Positions 12,235 to 21,798 of a stretch of DNA of 64,000 nucleotides are shown here, one piece after another. This DNA comes from Flavobacterium pisciphilum (GTDB lineage Bacteria > Bacteroidota > Bacteroidia > Flavobacteriales > Flavobacteriaceae). The translations under genes and the position numbers were made by a program. The notes below the pieces were generated by a model. It did no database searches. It was given only the letters and a program-made list of their open reading frames with translations, and had not been told where the DNA came from. Where the stretch lies: the NCBI RefSeq assembly GCF_020905345.1, contig NZ_JAJJMO010000001.1:3100001-3164000 (forward strand). The letters are read 5' to 3'. Every line of letters starts with the position of its first letter. Position 1 is the first letter of the stretch.

Positions 12235-12996
12235 TTAATTTTCATAAAGCTCAAATTCTTCAATATCGTGATATCCGAAAACCTCAATTTCAGGATGCTC
12301 ATTAATCAAAGTTCTTATTCTCTCTAGTGTGTCTAATCTCAAATTATTGTCATCAGCTCTCATTTCTGCCAACTTATTCACTGGATGATTGGTGTCATGA
12401 AGTTCTACTCTCATATAATAAGCGTCTGCAATGTAAAACAACCATTTGTTGTCAATTTTTAAGGTGATACCACAATGACCTAATGTATGTCCAAAAAGAG
12501 GAATAAGGAAAATTTCTGTCTCAGTATTTGTTATAACTTTTCTTGCTTCAAAGCCAAACCAATCAGAATTTGATTTTTGATAGGTTTTGATAGTTGGATT
12601 ATGTGATAACGGGGTTTTTAAATATCTTGGATTAATCGAATGGAAGTTTTCATATTCTTCTATTCCCACGTGAACTATTGCGTTTGGAAAATCGGCAAGA
12701 CCACCGATATGGTCATTATCGAGATGTGAAATGACACAATCAGTAACTTGTCCCGGGTTGAGACCTAATTTCTCAATTTGCTTTATGGCAGTTTGATTCT
12801 GGTTAAAACTATAACCAACCATATCTATTAGTTGTTGTCCTATTCTTTCCAATGGCTGTTGGATGTCCAAAAGTCCAATGCCAGTATCTATTAAAATGAG
12901 CCTGTCGCTTTCTTTAAGTAACAGGCAATGTCCACAAACATTATCGTTAACGGGTGAAACAATTTTTACACAGTTTAAATGGTATATATCTTTCAT
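12235..12996 (-). CDS. MBL-fold metallohydrolase
   Basis: 253 residues, metallo-beta-lactamase superfamily. The metal motif reads SHLDNDHIGG, the HxDxDH variant of HxHxDH found in many family members. Later ligands fit GHTLGHCG (His), YIADAYY (Asp) and FGYHDIEEF (His). No signal peptide. Lactonases such as AiiA belong to the same broad group, but the sequence alone does not show the substrate. It is monocistronic or loosely linked (92 bases) to the two minus-strand genes downstream. Confidence 0.85.
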   Translation of the reverse strand: MKDIYHLNCVKIVSPVNDNVCGHCLLLKESDRLILIDTGIGLLDIQQPLERIGQQLIDMVGYSFNQNQTAIKQIEKLGLNPGQVTDCVISHLDNDHIGGLADFPNAIVHVGIEEYENFHSINPRYLKTPLSHNPTIKTYQKSNSDWFGFEARKVITNTETEIFLIPLFGHTLGHCGITLKIDNKWLFYIADAYYMRVELHDTNHPVNKLAEMRADDNNLRLDTLERIRTLINEHPEIEVFGYHDIEEFELYEN

Positions 12997-13291
12997 GACT
13001 TGTTTGTTGTAGTATTAAGAATGTGACTAGATGATTACTTAACATTGTTGTTTATTGCATTAAGCTTTTCTAGTTATGCTAAAATAGTGTTTTTTTAATT
13101 GTTTTAATATTCTCACAAAGTAGTGTTTCTTGTGAAAATGACCTGCGTGTGGGATAGTAGCGGAAAATCCGACCTAAAATTTACTGAGAATACACCCAAA
13201 AAGTAGTGCTATTTAAGATTGTACAGATTTGTAATCTATCCTTATTATTAGTTCTTTATATTTGCATACACAATTAAGAAGAGTATAAATT
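12997..13291. other. Noncoding gap between divergent genes
   Basis: 295 bases between the MBL gene (minus) and a small plus-strand gene. It contains a candidate -7 box TATATTTG at 13257-13264 (TTTG at 13228-13231, 25 bases upstream, somewhat far for -33). Nothing else recognisable. Confidence 0.5.
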
Positions 13292-13462
13292 ATGGCAAAA
13301 GGACCTGAAAAAAACACCAAAAATAAGGCTTTACATACCAAATTGCTCAATCGTAAAAAGGCTAAAATTCAAGAAGAAAAGAAAGAAAAAGCATTGCGAT
13401 TGAAGGCCTTAGTTGCAAAAATGAATCAGAAAAAGGATAGTGACGAATCGGATGCTGAGTAA
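13292..13462 (+). CDS. Small basic protein, 56 residues
   Basis: ATG GCA AAA GGA CCT ... GAG TAA. It starts MAKGPEKNTKNKALHTKLLN, continues with a charged helix rich in Lys, Glu and Ala (KAKIQEEKKEKALRLKALVAK) and ends acidic (DSDESDAE). About 17 Lys/Arg in 56 residues suggests nucleic-acid or ribosome association, but this is inference. It is supported by an open frame with a sensible start, an upstream TATATTTG -7 box, no overlap with other genes, and amino-acid composition typical of real flavobacterial small proteins. No known family could be named. Confidence 0.65.
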   Translation: MAKGPEKNTKNKALHTKLLNRKKAKIQEEKKEKALRLKALVAKMNQKKDSDESDAE

Positions 13463-13631
13463 ATTCTATTGTGTTTAATCCTGTCTGAGAGTACACTAAC
13501 AATCTCTATGTGAAAAACATGATGGTAAAACGTTAATGATAATTATTGAAATTTTTGAAATTTATATTTTAATTCCTGTTTAGTTGTTAAAAAAATATAT
13601 TTTAGCGGTTAAATTAACTTAACCCATTCAA

Positions 13632-14114
13632 ATGAAAATTTTACAAAAAATTACTTTTTTTGCTTTTGCTATTTTTGCGTTAGCCACGTTCTCTTCATGT
13701 AGTAATAATGATTCCTCAAGCGAGGATGAGATTGAAGTTGAAGAGAATTTTATTAAATTTAAATACAAAGGAAATTCTTATTCTTTTAATCCCGAATTAT
13801 CAACTTCTGATGCGATGAATTTAATGGGCTATCAAGGTATTGATGATACATATAAAAGTGTTTCTTTATGGATGCCTTTAAACGCTTCTGCAGGGAGTCA
13901 TCCTATTGTTTATGATTTAAAAAAACTTAATACAACGTATCAAGTAGAATTTAAATTGTTGCCTGAAATTGGTATTGCTAAAGTAACATCTGGAACTATT
14001 ACTATTACTGTTATTGATAGTAAAAAAATCCAAGGAACATTTAATTTTTCTGGAACAAATGGAGAGACGGCATTTACTGTAACTGATGGTAGTTTTAGTT
14101 TCTATAGATTTTAA
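13632..14114 (+). CDS. Small lipoprotein, DUF6252-like
   Basis: 160 residues. The lipoprotein signal MKILQKITFFAFAIF leads to Cys23 (TFSSC), followed by a Ser/Asp/Glu-rich linker. The remainder is predicted all-beta, with SAGSHPI, a GTITITVID strand and the ending GTFNFSGTNGETAFTVTDGSF. This arrangement resembles DUF6252 lipoproteins of Flavobacteriaceae, whose function is unknown. The acidic residues right after Cys23 (SNNDSSSEDE) fit the Bacteroidota lipoprotein surface-export signal. Terminator follows. Confidence 0.75.
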   Translation: MKILQKITFFAFAIFALATFSSCSNNDSSSEDEIEVEENFIKFKYKGNSYSFNPELSTSDAMNLMGYQGIDDTYKSVSLWMPLNASAGSHPIVYDLKKLNTTYQVEFKLLPEIGIAKVTSGTITITVIDSKKIQGTFNFSGTNGETAFTVTDGSFSFYRF

Positions 14115-14141
14115 ACAAAAAATAAAATAAATAAATTTTAA

Positions 14142-14173
14142 CCGTGGTAAGTGTAAGCTTACTGCGGTTTTTT
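14142..14173 (+). terminator. Terminator of lipoprotein gene
   Basis: CCGTGGTAAG / CTTACTGCGG (10 bp with two G-U pairs), loop TGTAAG, then TTTTTTA. Confidence 0.85.
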
Positions 14174-14322
14174 ATATAAATACTTTAGCATCTCAATATT
14201 TTGATGTCGTTTTTGCATTGGGAACCTTAATATGTTGATGCAATTTGTGATTAAAATAAAAAGCATTTCTTTTCTCCAATTTTTACCCGAAATTTGCACC
14301 AAACTTATTAAACATAAAGAAT

Positions 14323-14862
14323 ATGGAATTCGGTAGAATAATAATTTCTGAAACAGCAATGAATAGTGAAAATCTTCAAGATGTGATTCACTCAAATATT
14401 TCGGTAATTAATTTAATGCGTGAGGAAAAAATAGATGATGATCTGATTCATGAAGACGCTTTAATGAGTTATTATTTAGATTATTATACTTCACAATACA
14501 CAGAAGGAAATTTTGCTCAATTTGTATATAATTCTAGTTGGAATGCAGAATTAAATGAATTAATAGAAGAAGGTTTGACATTACTTGGTGCCGAAAAGCA
14601 TTTGGAATTATTTCAGCAGCAAAGTAAAAAAGTAAAACTAATGAGTAGTGTTAAGCTCAATAAATTCTTGAAAGGAAAATTAGAAGGGGTAAATCCAATA
14701 AGAGACTTGCTTAACAATGATACTTTTTATGAAATAGAAGAGAATCTTGTTGCACTGAATGCAAATTTTTTAAAATCACATCCAGATTTAGAAGTTCTTT
14801 CAGTAGATGATATGTTTACTGCTTTGGAAGAGTTTGTTGGACATGAAATCAAAAGATTGTAG
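14323..14862 (+). CDS. DMP19-like (DUF4375) protein
   Basis: 179 residues, soluble and acidic. The region ALMSYYLDYYTSQYTEGNFA then QFVYNSS resembles the DMP19/DUF4375 signature (a YxxxxExxNGGFxQFxxN-type motif), followed by helices (ELIEEGLTLLGAEKHLELF). DMP19 of Neisseria is a DNA-mimic protein that binds a repressor, but most family members are uncharacterised. Family assignment is from motif reading only. The gene stands alone between two intergenic regions. Confidence 0.6.
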   Translation: MEFGRIIISETAMNSENLQDVIHSNISVINLMREEKIDDDLIHEDALMSYYLDYYTSQYTEGNFAQFVYNSSWNAELNELIEEGLTLLGAEKHLELFQQQSKKVKLMSSVKLNKFLKGKLEGVNPIRDLLNNDTFYEIEENLVALNANFLKSHPDLEVLSVDDMFTALEEFVGHEIKRL

Positions 14863-15054
14863 GTTTTTGAAAGATTCAGAGACTCAAATAGACAAAGGTT
14901 AAGAATAGAAATTTGACAATGATTCATGCTCTACTTATTGAATTTTTCTCAATTTCAGTGGCTTCTTCGTGTCTCTTCATAAAATAATTTCTTCTTATAA
15001 GTAAGAAATTGTCTTTAGTGTTAAACTTTGTCCAATTCTTAGCAAACATTTCCT

Positions 15055-15062
15055 TAAATTTG
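15055..15062 (+). promoter_or_regulatory. Candidate -7 element for serS
   Basis: TAAATTTG, 44 bases before the serS start. TTG at 15028-15030 is 24 bases upstream, slightly longer than the usual spacing. The rest of 14863-15105 shows nothing recognisable. Confidence 0.45.
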
Positions 15063-15105
15063 CTTCCTTAATATATAAAAATACAATAGTTACAAAATTT
15101 AAGCT

Positions 15106-16377
15106 ATGTTACAAATCGCATTTATTAGAGAGAATCAGGAGAAAGTAATCACAGCTTTGGCAAAACGAAATATCGATGCCAAAAGTGCTGTTGAAGAAGT
15201 GGTGCAACTAGATGAAAAACGTCGTGCAACTCAAGTTGAGTTGGATAACATTTTGTCTGAATCTAATAAATTATCCAAAGATATTGGCGAATTGATGAAA
15301 GCGGGTGAAAAATCTAAAGCCGCTATCTTAAAAGAAAAAACAGTTGTATTAAAAGAGAAAAGTAAAGAGTTAGCAGATATAGCCGATGCTTTGGCGCAAG
15401 ACTTAACTCAAAAGCTATATACATTACCAAATCTTCCAGCTGATATTGTACCAGCAGGAAAAACTCCTGAAGAGAATTTGAATGTCTTTGAAGAGGGTGA
15501 AATTCCAGTGTTGCATGAAGGTGCACAACCGCATTGGGATTTGGTAAAAAAATATGATATTATCGATTTTGAGCTAGGTGTAAAAATTGCTGGTGCTGGA
15601 TTTCCTGTTTATAAAGGAAAAGGAGCTAGATTACAACGTGCCTTAATCAATTATTTTTTAGATAAAAATACTGCTGCAGGATATAATGAAGTACAAGTAC
15701 CACATTTGGTGAATGAAGCTTCAGGTTACGGAACAGGTCAATTGCCAGACAAAGAAGGGCAAATGTATCATTCGACTATTGATGATTTATATTTAATCCC
15801 AACTGCCGAAGTTCCTGTGACGAATTTGTTCCGCGATGTTATTTTAAGCGAGAGCGAATTACCAGTTTTACATACTGCTTATACACCTTGTTTCCGTCGT
15901 GAAGCAGGTTCTTATGGAGCACATGTACGTGGATTAAATCGTTTACATCAATTTGACAAAGTAGAAATTGTACGTGTTGAGCATCCAGATAATTCATATA
16001 AAGCGCTTGACGGAATGGTTGAGCATGTGAAAAATATTTTGCAAGAATTAAAATTGCCTTACCGAATTTTACGTTTGTGTGGTGGTGACATGGGTTTCAC
16101 AGCAGCATTAACATATGACTTTGAGGTTTTTTCAACTGCACAAGATCGTTGGTTAGAAATTAGTTCAGTTTCTAACTTTGAAACTTTTCAAGCTAATCGT
16201 TTAAAATTACGTTTTAAAGATAAAGATGGAAAGAATCAATTAGCACATACATTAAACGGAAGTTCATTGGCATTGCCAAGAGTTCTTGCTGGAATTCTTG
16301 AAAACTACCAAACTCCAGAAGGAATCGTAATTCCAGAAGTATTACGTCCATACTGTGGGTTTGATATCATAGATTAA
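15106..16377 (+). CDS. serS: Seryl-tRNA synthetase
   Basis: 423 residues, class II synthetase. The N-terminal tRNA-binding coiled coil spans about residues 30-100 (Lys/Glu-rich heptads). Class II motif 2 is in CFRREAGSYGAHVRGLNRLH and motif 3 in NGSSLALPRVLAGILENYQ. The active-site serine-recognition segment LIPTAEVPVTN is also present. It charges tRNA-Ser and tRNA-Sec where present. Length is normal. A hairpin follows the stop; the downstream TPR gene starts 72 bases later. Confidence 0.97.
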   Translation: MLQIAFIRENQEKVITALAKRNIDAKSAVEEVVQLDEKRRATQVELDNILSESNKLSKDIGELMKAGEKSKAAILKEKTVVLKEKSKELADIADALAQDLTQKLYTLPNLPADIVPAGKTPEENLNVFEEGEIPVLHEGAQPHWDLVKKYDIIDFELGVKIAGAGFPVYKGKGARLQRALINYFLDKNTAAGYNEVQVPHLVNEASGYGTGQLPDKEGQMYHSTIDDLYLIPTAEVPVTNLFRDVILSESELPVLHTAYTPCFRREAGSYGAHVRGLNRLHQFDKVEIVRVEHPDNSYKALDGMVEHVKNILQELKLPYRILRLCGGDMGFTAALTYDFEVFSTAQDRWLEISSVSNFETFQANRLKLRFKDKDGKNQLAHTLNGSSLALPRVLAGILENYQTPEGIVIPEVLRPYCGFDIID

Positions 16378-16392
16378 TTAGTATTTGGTTTT

Positions 16393-16422
16393 CAGTCGCA
16401 GTTTTCAGAGCTGCGACTGTTT
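16393..16422 (+). terminator. Hairpin after serS
   Basis: CAGTCGCAG / CTGCGACTG perfect 9-bp stem with 9-base loop, followed by TTT. The short T-tract makes a full terminator uncertain. The surrounding TTTTCAGT/AACTGA words belong to an intergenic repeat type. Confidence 0.55.
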
Positions 16423-16449
16423 ACTAAGACTACAACTTAAAAACTGAAT

Positions 16450-18228
16450 ATGAAAAATATTTTTATCTATATCGTTTTGTTGTGGTCTACTTTTGCGTTA
16501 TCCCAAAATGAGCAATTAGCGCAATATTATTATGATAAAGGTGATTTTGAAAAAGCTAAAATCAGCTATCAGGAATTATTGGATAATTATCCATCTAATA
16601 CCCAATATTTTTATAGAGCAATCGACTGTTATCAACAATTACAGCAGTTTGATGTAGCTGAAAAAATTATCCAAAACCGTTTTAATAGGTACAAACAAGG
16701 TACTATTTTAATCGAATTGGGATATAATTTTCAATTACAAAAAAATGATGCTAAAGCCAAAAATTACTACGATCAGGCTTTAGAAAAAATCGTAACAAAC
16801 CCCAATGAGGTATTTGGAATAGCCAATTCTTTTGAAAAAAAAGTATTACTAGAATACGCCCTAAAAGCGTATCAGCAGGCATCGAAAATTCAGCCTAGTT
16901 TTAATTTTAATTTTCAGATTGGTTTGTTGTATGGACAAATGGGTAAGACGGATATGATGGTTGAAACATTGTTGACAGAATCCTTTATCAATCAGCAAAA
17001 CACAGCACTTATTCAGAGTCAGCTATCAAGATTTATGGCTGATGAAGCCGATACAACATTTAATGATGCATTGCGCAAATCCCTTATTTTAAGAACTCAA
17101 AAAGAGCAGGATGTTTTTTGGAATCGCTATTTGAGTTGGTTTTATGTGCAACAAAAAGAATTTGGAAAAGCTTTTATTCAGGAGAAAGCTATTTATAAGC
17201 GAGACCCAGAATCACTTTCTAGCATTGTTAATTTGGCTCAATTTGCTATTGATGATGATGATCCAGAGGCTGCTCAGGAAATTTTAGCTTTCGTTTTAGA
17301 AAACACAAAAGATCTCGATTTGCTCGTACAGGCAAATACTTACTTGTATAAAATGAAAATTGACAAGGCTACTGAGAAAGAATATGTAGCGATTAATACG
17401 GAACTTCAAGGATTGCTAACAACTTATGGCATAAGCCCTTTTACCTTATCTTTGCAATTAATTTATGCTCATTTTTTGGCTTTTGACTTAAAAAAAACTG
17501 AAGAGGCTAAAACGATTGTGAAAAAAGCACTCGAATTGCAACTTAATGATTATCAACAAGCACAAGCAAAAATGGAATTGGCAGATATTTTGCTTTATGA
17601 AGAAAAATTCAATCAGGCATTATTGTACTATTCACAGATAGAATTGGACTTGAAAAATGATGTTATGGCACATGAAGCGAGTTTGAAAGCTGCCAAAACA
17701 AGTTATTTTAAAACAGATTTTGTTTGGGCTTTAAAACAGTTTAAAGAGCTTAAATCAGCTAGTACACAGTTGATTGCAAACGATGCTTTGGAGTATTTTT
17801 TATTGATAAATGACAATACTATTGCCGACTCGACGCAAACAGCTTTGAAGCAATTTGCAAAGGGAGACTATCTTATATTTCAAAATAGAAACCAAGATGC
17901 AATAGTGCAATTTCAAAATATATTAAAAACTTTTAAAGGACAAGAAATAGAAGCCGTAACTTTGCTGAGATTAGGACAAATTTATGAAGACTTAGGCGAT
18001 TATAATTCGGCTATAAGCCAATATCAATTGATTATCGATCAACACAGTGACGGAATCTATATTGATGAAGCTTTGTTCTTTTCGGCAGAGATTTATAATA
18101 AGAAATTACAGGATTCTGAAAAGGCTAAAGCCTTATATGAGAAAGTGATTTTTAACCATCAGGACAGTATTTATTTTGTAGATGCCAGAAAGAGATATAG
18201 AGAATTAAGGGGCGATACTAATTTATAG
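16450..18228 (+). CDS. Exported TPR-repeat protein
   Basis: 592 residues. The signal peptide MKNIFIYIVLLWSTFALSQ is followed by a solenoid of tetratricopeptide repeats along the whole length (e.g. YYYDKGDFEKAKISYQELLD near residue 26, LLRLGQIYEDLGDYNSAISQ near 510 and EKAKALYEKVIFNHQDSIYF at the end). The C-terminal repeats resemble those in YbgF/BamD-type envelope proteins. No catalytic domain is seen, so it probably acts as a periplasmic scaffold. The next gene starts 59 bases downstream on the same strand. Confidence 0.8.
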   Translation: MKNIFIYIVLLWSTFALSQNEQLAQYYYDKGDFEKAKISYQELLDNYPSNTQYFYRAIDCYQQLQQFDVAEKIIQNRFNRYKQGTILIELGYNFQLQKNDAKAKNYYDQALEKIVTNPNEVFGIANSFEKKVLLEYALKAYQQASKIQPSFNFNFQIGLLYGQMGKTDMMVETLLTESFINQQNTALIQSQLSRFMADEADTTFNDALRKSLILRTQKEQDVFWNRYLSWFYVQQKEFGKAFIQEKAIYKRDPESLSSIVNLAQFAIDDDDPEAAQEILAFVLENTKDLDLLVQANTYLYKMKIDKATEKEYVAINTELQGLLTTYGISPFTLSLQLIYAHFLAFDLKKTEEAKTIVKKALELQLNDYQQAQAKMELADILLYEEKFNQALLYYSQIELDLKNDVMAHEASLKAAKTSYFKTDFVWALKQFKELKSASTQLIANDALEYFLLINDNTIADSTQTALKQFAKGDYLIFQNRNQDAIVQFQNILKTFKGQEIEAVTLLRLGQIYEDLGDYNSAISQYQLIIDQHSDGIYIDEALFFSAEIYNKKLQDSEKAKALYEKVIFNHQDSIYFVDARKRYRELRGDTNL

Positions 18229-18287
18229 GTGGGTTTAATTGGTTATTTATTTAACTGATTAACCGAAAAACGATTAAAAAATATAAA

Positions 18288-18599
18288 ATGATTATTTACA
18301 ACATCACCACAAACATACATGAAAGTGTGCATGACCAATGGTTAAATTGGATGCAACAAAAACATATTCCTGAAATTTTAGCAACAGGAAAATTTTCATC
18401 TGCAAGAATTGTAAAAGTTTTAGTAGATGAAGAAATGGGAGGAATTACTTATTCGGTTCAGTATGTAACCGATAGTAAGGAAACTTTAGAGAAATATTAC
18501 CTTGAAGACGAACCCGCTTTTAGTCAGGAAGCATTGCGATTATTTGCAGATAAGATGCTTTCTTTTAGAACAGAATTGGAGTTTATCTCAGATCATTAA
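18288..18599 (+). CDS. DUF4286 family protein
   Basis: 103 residues, soluble, with a ferredoxin-like (dimeric alpha-beta barrel) pattern: MIIYNITTNIHESVHDQWL, then MQQKHIPEILATG, and the ending FADKMLSFRTELEFI. This matches DUF4286, a short conserved Bacteroidota family of unknown function resembling monooxygenase-type barrels. It sits between the TPR protein and rsmA on the same strand. Confidence 0.85.
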   Translation: MIIYNITTNIHESVHDQWLNWMQQKHIPEILATGKFSSARIVKVLVDEEMGGITYSVQYVTDSKETLEKYYLEDEPAFSQEALRLFADKMLSFRTELEFISDH

Positions 18600-18675
18600 T
18601 AGATTATTCAATATTTGGATGATTCGATTTATCGAAAATCTAATGATACAATAATCTAAGAATCTAAAAAATACA

Positions 18676-19455
18676 ATGGAAAAAGTAAAAGCCAAAAAAC
18701 ATCTCGGACAACATTTCCTGAAAGATGAAAGCATCGCTAAGGCAATCGCAGATACGTTAAGTTTAAATGGATATGAAGAGGTTCTGGAAATTGGACCAGG
18801 AATGGGTGTGCTGACGAAATACTTGTTAGAAAAACCAATTAATACGTATGTTATCGAAATCGATACTGAATCGGTAACTTATCTGGATGAGAATTATCCA
18901 AAATTAAAAGATAAAATTATTTCAAAAGATTTTTTGAAATATGATATAAATGAAGTTTTTGAGAAGAAGCAATTTGCAATAATAGGGAATTTCCCATACA
19001 ATATTTCAACTCAAATTGTTTTTAAAACATTAGAATACCGTGATCAGATTCCTGAATTTTCTGGAATGTTCCAAAAAGAGGTAGCACAACGTATTTGCGA
19101 AAAGAAAGGGTCAAAAGCTTACGGAATACTTTCAGTTTTAGCACAGGCTTTTTATGATACTGAATACTTGTTTACAGTAGATGAGAATGTATTTATTCCG
19201 CCCCCCAAAGTAAAATCGGGTGTTATGAAAATGACCCGAAAAGAAGACTACAGTTTGCCTTGTGGCGAAAAGTTATTCTTTACAGTTGTGAAAACAGCTT
19301 TCCAACAACGTAGAAAAACGTTACGTAACAGTTTGAAAACATTAAATTTATCAGACAAGTTAAGAGAAGATACTATCTTTGATTTGCGTCCGGAACAGCT
19401 AAGTGTGGCAGAATTTATAGCATTAACTCAAAAAATAGAAGCCGATGGAGTTTAA
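18676..19455 (+). CDS. rsmA: 16S rRNA (adenine1518/1519-N6)-dimethyltransferase
   Basis: 259 residues. SAM-dependent Rossmann methyltransferase that dimethylates two adjacent adenines in the 3' hairpin of 16S rRNA. The N-terminus [20 protein letters not shown] is diagnostic. Motif I is [10 protein letters not shown] (residues 38-47) and the catalytic NFPY is at residues 105-108. The C-terminal helical domain has [13 protein letters not shown]. Its last 11 bases overlap mgtE, so the two are translationally coupled. Confidence 0.97.
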   Translation: MEKVKAKKHLGQHFLKDESIAKAIADTLSLNGYEEVLEIGPGMGVLTKYLLEKPINTYVIEIDTESVTYLDENYPKLKDKIISKDFLKYDINEVFEKKQFAIIGNFPYNISTQIVFKTLEYRDQIPEFSGMFQKEVAQRICEKKGSKAYGILSVLAQAFYDTEYLFTVDENVFIPPPKVKSGVMKMTRKEDYSLPCGEKLFFTVVKTAFQQRRKTLRNSLKTLNLSDKLREDTIFDLRPEQLSVAEFIALTQKIEADGV

Positions 19456-20851
19456 AATCAGCAAAGGTCTAATACAGGAATTAGAAACACTCATTCAAAG
19501 TAAAAACGACAAGCAATTGGAAGTTTTATTGAATGATATTCACCATGCTGATATTGCCGAAATCCTAGATGAGTTAGATTTCGATAAAGCAACGTATATA
19601 TTTAAAGTATTAGATAGCGAAAAAACCGCCGAGATTCTTCTAGAATTAGACGATGATTTGCGTGAAAATATATTAAGCAGGCTTTCGCCAAAAGAGATTG
19701 CCGAGGAGCTTGATGAATTAGAAACAAATGATGCTGCCGATATTATAGGTGAATTATCGAAAGATAGAAAAGCCGAAGTAATATCTGAGCTTCAAGACGT
19801 AGAACATGCCAAAGGCATTGTTGATTTATTACGTTATGCTGAGAATACTGCAGGAGGAATCATGCATAAAGAGTTAGTAAAAGTCAATGAAAATTGGAAC
19901 GTACTTACTTGTGTGAAAGAAATGCGAATTCAGGCAGAGAATATTTCAAGAGTACATTCTATTTATGTAGTTGATGATGAGGACAGATTAAAAGGACGTT
20001 TGTCACTTAAAGATCTATTAACAACTTCTACAAGAACTCCAGTTAGTGAGGTTTATATTAAAAAACTGCATTATGTAGATGTAGGAACTCCCGATGTCGA
20101 GGTAGGACGTATAATGGAAAAATATGATTTAGAAGCGATACCTGTTGTAGATGAACTAGGGCGTTTGGTTGGTCGTATTACTATTGATGACGTTATTGAT
20201 GTTATTAAGGACGAAATAGAAAAAAGAGATACGGAGGACATTCAGAAATTTGGGGGTTTGGAAGCGCTTGAATTACCATACGTAGAAACTACTCTTTTTG
20301 AAATGGTTAAAAAAAGAGCTACCTGGTTGGTAGTTTTATTTATTGGAGAAATGTTTACTGCTTCAGCTATGGGCTTTTTTGAAGGCGAAATAGAGAAAGC
20401 AGTTGTCTTAGCATTATTCGTTCCGTTGATTATTTCTAGTGGAGGGAACTCTGGTTCGCAAGCAGCAACACTTATTATCCGTGCTATGGCGCTAAAAGAG
20501 TTGACACTAAAAGACTGGTGGTATGTAATGAAAAAGGAAATTGCATCAGGATTTTTATTAGGTTCTATATTAGGAATTGTAGGATTTGTAAGAATTATGA
20601 TTTGGCAAAAATCTGGATTTTATGAATATGGAACTCATTGGTTTTTTGTTGCAATGACAGTTTCAATTTCCTTATTATTTATTGTATTATGGGGAACACT
20701 TTCGGGCTCAATGATACCATTTATGTTAAAGAAGCTTAAGCTAGATCCGGCTACTTCATCAGCACCATTTGTAGCTACATTGGTAGATGTAACTGGATTA
20801 GTTATTTATTTCTCAATCGCATCCTTACTATTAAAAGGCAAATTATTATAA
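19445..20851 (+). CDS. mgtE: Magnesium transporter MgtE
   Basis: 468 residues. The N-terminal MgtE_N helical superhelix (about 1-135, rich in Asp/Glu, e.g. [10 protein letters not shown] and [11 protein letters not shown]) is followed by two CBS domains (about 140-265). A C-terminal membrane domain with about five helices carries the pore signature [19 protein letters not shown]. The cytosolic acidic part senses Mg2+ and gates the channel. It starts inside rsmA (11-base overlap, ATGGAGTTTAA). Confidence 0.96.
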   Translation: MEFKISKGLIQELETLIQSKNDKQLEVLLNDIHHADIAEILDELDFDKATYIFKVLDSEKTAEILLELDDDLRENILSRLSPKEIAEELDELETNDAADIIGELSKDRKAEVISELQDVEHAKGIVDLLRYAENTAGGIMHKELVKVNENWNVLTCVKEMRIQAENISRVHSIYVVDDEDRLKGRLSLKDLLTTSTRTPVSEVYIKKLHYVDVGTPDVEVGRIMEKYDLEAIPVVDELGRLVGRITIDDVIDVIKDEIEKRDTEDIQKFGGLEALELPYVETTLFEMVKKRATWLVVLFIGEMFTASAMGFFEGEIEKAVVLALFVPLIISSGGNSGSQAATLIIRAMALKELTLKDWWYVMKKEIASGFLLGSILGIVGFVRIMIWQKSGFYEYGTHWFFVAMTVSISLLFIVLWGTLSGSMIPFMLKKLKLDPATSSAPFVATLVDVTGLVIYFSIASLLLKGKLL

Positions 20852-20964
20852 GTAGTAGCATGAATTTAAATATAACTAACCACTATATTTTATGCTTTTA
20901 GAGTCTTTATTAGGACTCAAACTATTAAACCAAAACAACCAAAAAACTATAAATTACAACCAGA

Positions 20965-21741
20965 ATGAAAGTACACATAATAGGAGGAGGAAACCTCGGG
21001 GTTTCTATAGCCTTAGGAATTGCAAAATTTTCAAAGAATAATCAAGTTACGATTACCAGAAGGAATACAGCTAGTATTTTGTATTTACAAGAATTAGGTA
21101 TTACCGTTTCATCTGATAATAAATATAAAATACAAGAAGCAGATCTTATCATATTAACTATAAAACCGTATCAAGTTGATACTGTTTTGGCAGAAATACT
21201 TCCAGTAATTTCTAATAAAACAATCGCTTCGGCAGTAAGTGGTTTAGCAATAGATGTACTTCAAGATAAAACGAATCAAGAACATCATGTGGTGCGAATT
21301 ATGCCTAATATTGCGGCGCAATTTGGTGAATCGGCTACATGTATTTCATTTGGAGAAAAAGACAAAGCACAGGCATTACCAGTTATAACTTTGTTCGAAG
21401 ATTTAGGTACTGCACCAATTATTGATGAAAAATTGATGGATGCGGCAACTGTTTTAGGAGCTTGTGGTACTGCTTATGCATTGCGATATATTCGTGCTTC
21501 TATGCAAGCGGGTATCGAAATAGGATTTGATTCTCAAACGGCATTAGCAATAGCAGCACAAACTGTAAAAGGAGCTGCCAAAATGTTACTAGAAGAAAAA
21601 GTGCATCCTGAACAGTTAATTGATAGAGTAACTACACCACAAGGATGTACAATTGTTGGTTTGAATGAAATGGAACACAACGGTTTTAGTTCATCATTAA
21701 TAAAAGGAATTAAAACTTCTTTAAAGCAAATTAAAGGATAG
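20965..21741 (+). CDS. proC: Pyrroline-5-carboxylate reductase
   Basis: 258 residues. Last step of proline synthesis: NAD(P)H-dependent reduction of pyrroline-5-carboxylate. The N-terminal Rossmann nucleotide site reads HIIGGGNLGVSIALGIA. The signature region has MPNIAAQFGESATCISF, and the C-terminal helical dimer domain contains AAQTVKGAAKML and VTTPQGCTIVGLNEME. It is slightly short but complete. Stand-alone gene with a strong shared terminator. Confidence 0.93.
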   Translation: MKVHIIGGGNLGVSIALGIAKFSKNNQVTITRRNTASILYLQELGITVSSDNKYKIQEADLIILTIKPYQVDTVLAEILPVISNKTIASAVSGLAIDVLQDKTNQEHHVVRIMPNIAAQFGESATCISFGEKDKAQALPVITLFEDLGTAPIIDEKLMDAATVLGACGTAYALRYIRASMQAGIEIGFDSQTALAIAAQTVKGAAKMLLEEKVHPEQLIDRVTTPQGCTIVGLNEMEHNGFSSSLIKGIKTSLKQIKG

Positions 21742-21756
21742 CATTTAAAGGCATAT

Positions 21757-21795
21757 AAAAAAAGGACTTTCGGTTTAAACTGAAAGTCCTTTTTT
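21757..21795. terminator. Bidirectional terminator between proC and nhaA
   Basis: A-run, then AGGACTTTCGGTTT / AAACTGAAAGTCCT (palindrome with one G-U), then T-run. Works for both convergent genes. Confidence 0.92.
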
Positions 21796-21798
21796 ATT

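Noticed and set aside
12235..12996. Calling the MBL-fold protein an AHL lactonase
   Set aside because: Only general metal motifs are visible; the substrate cannot be inferred.
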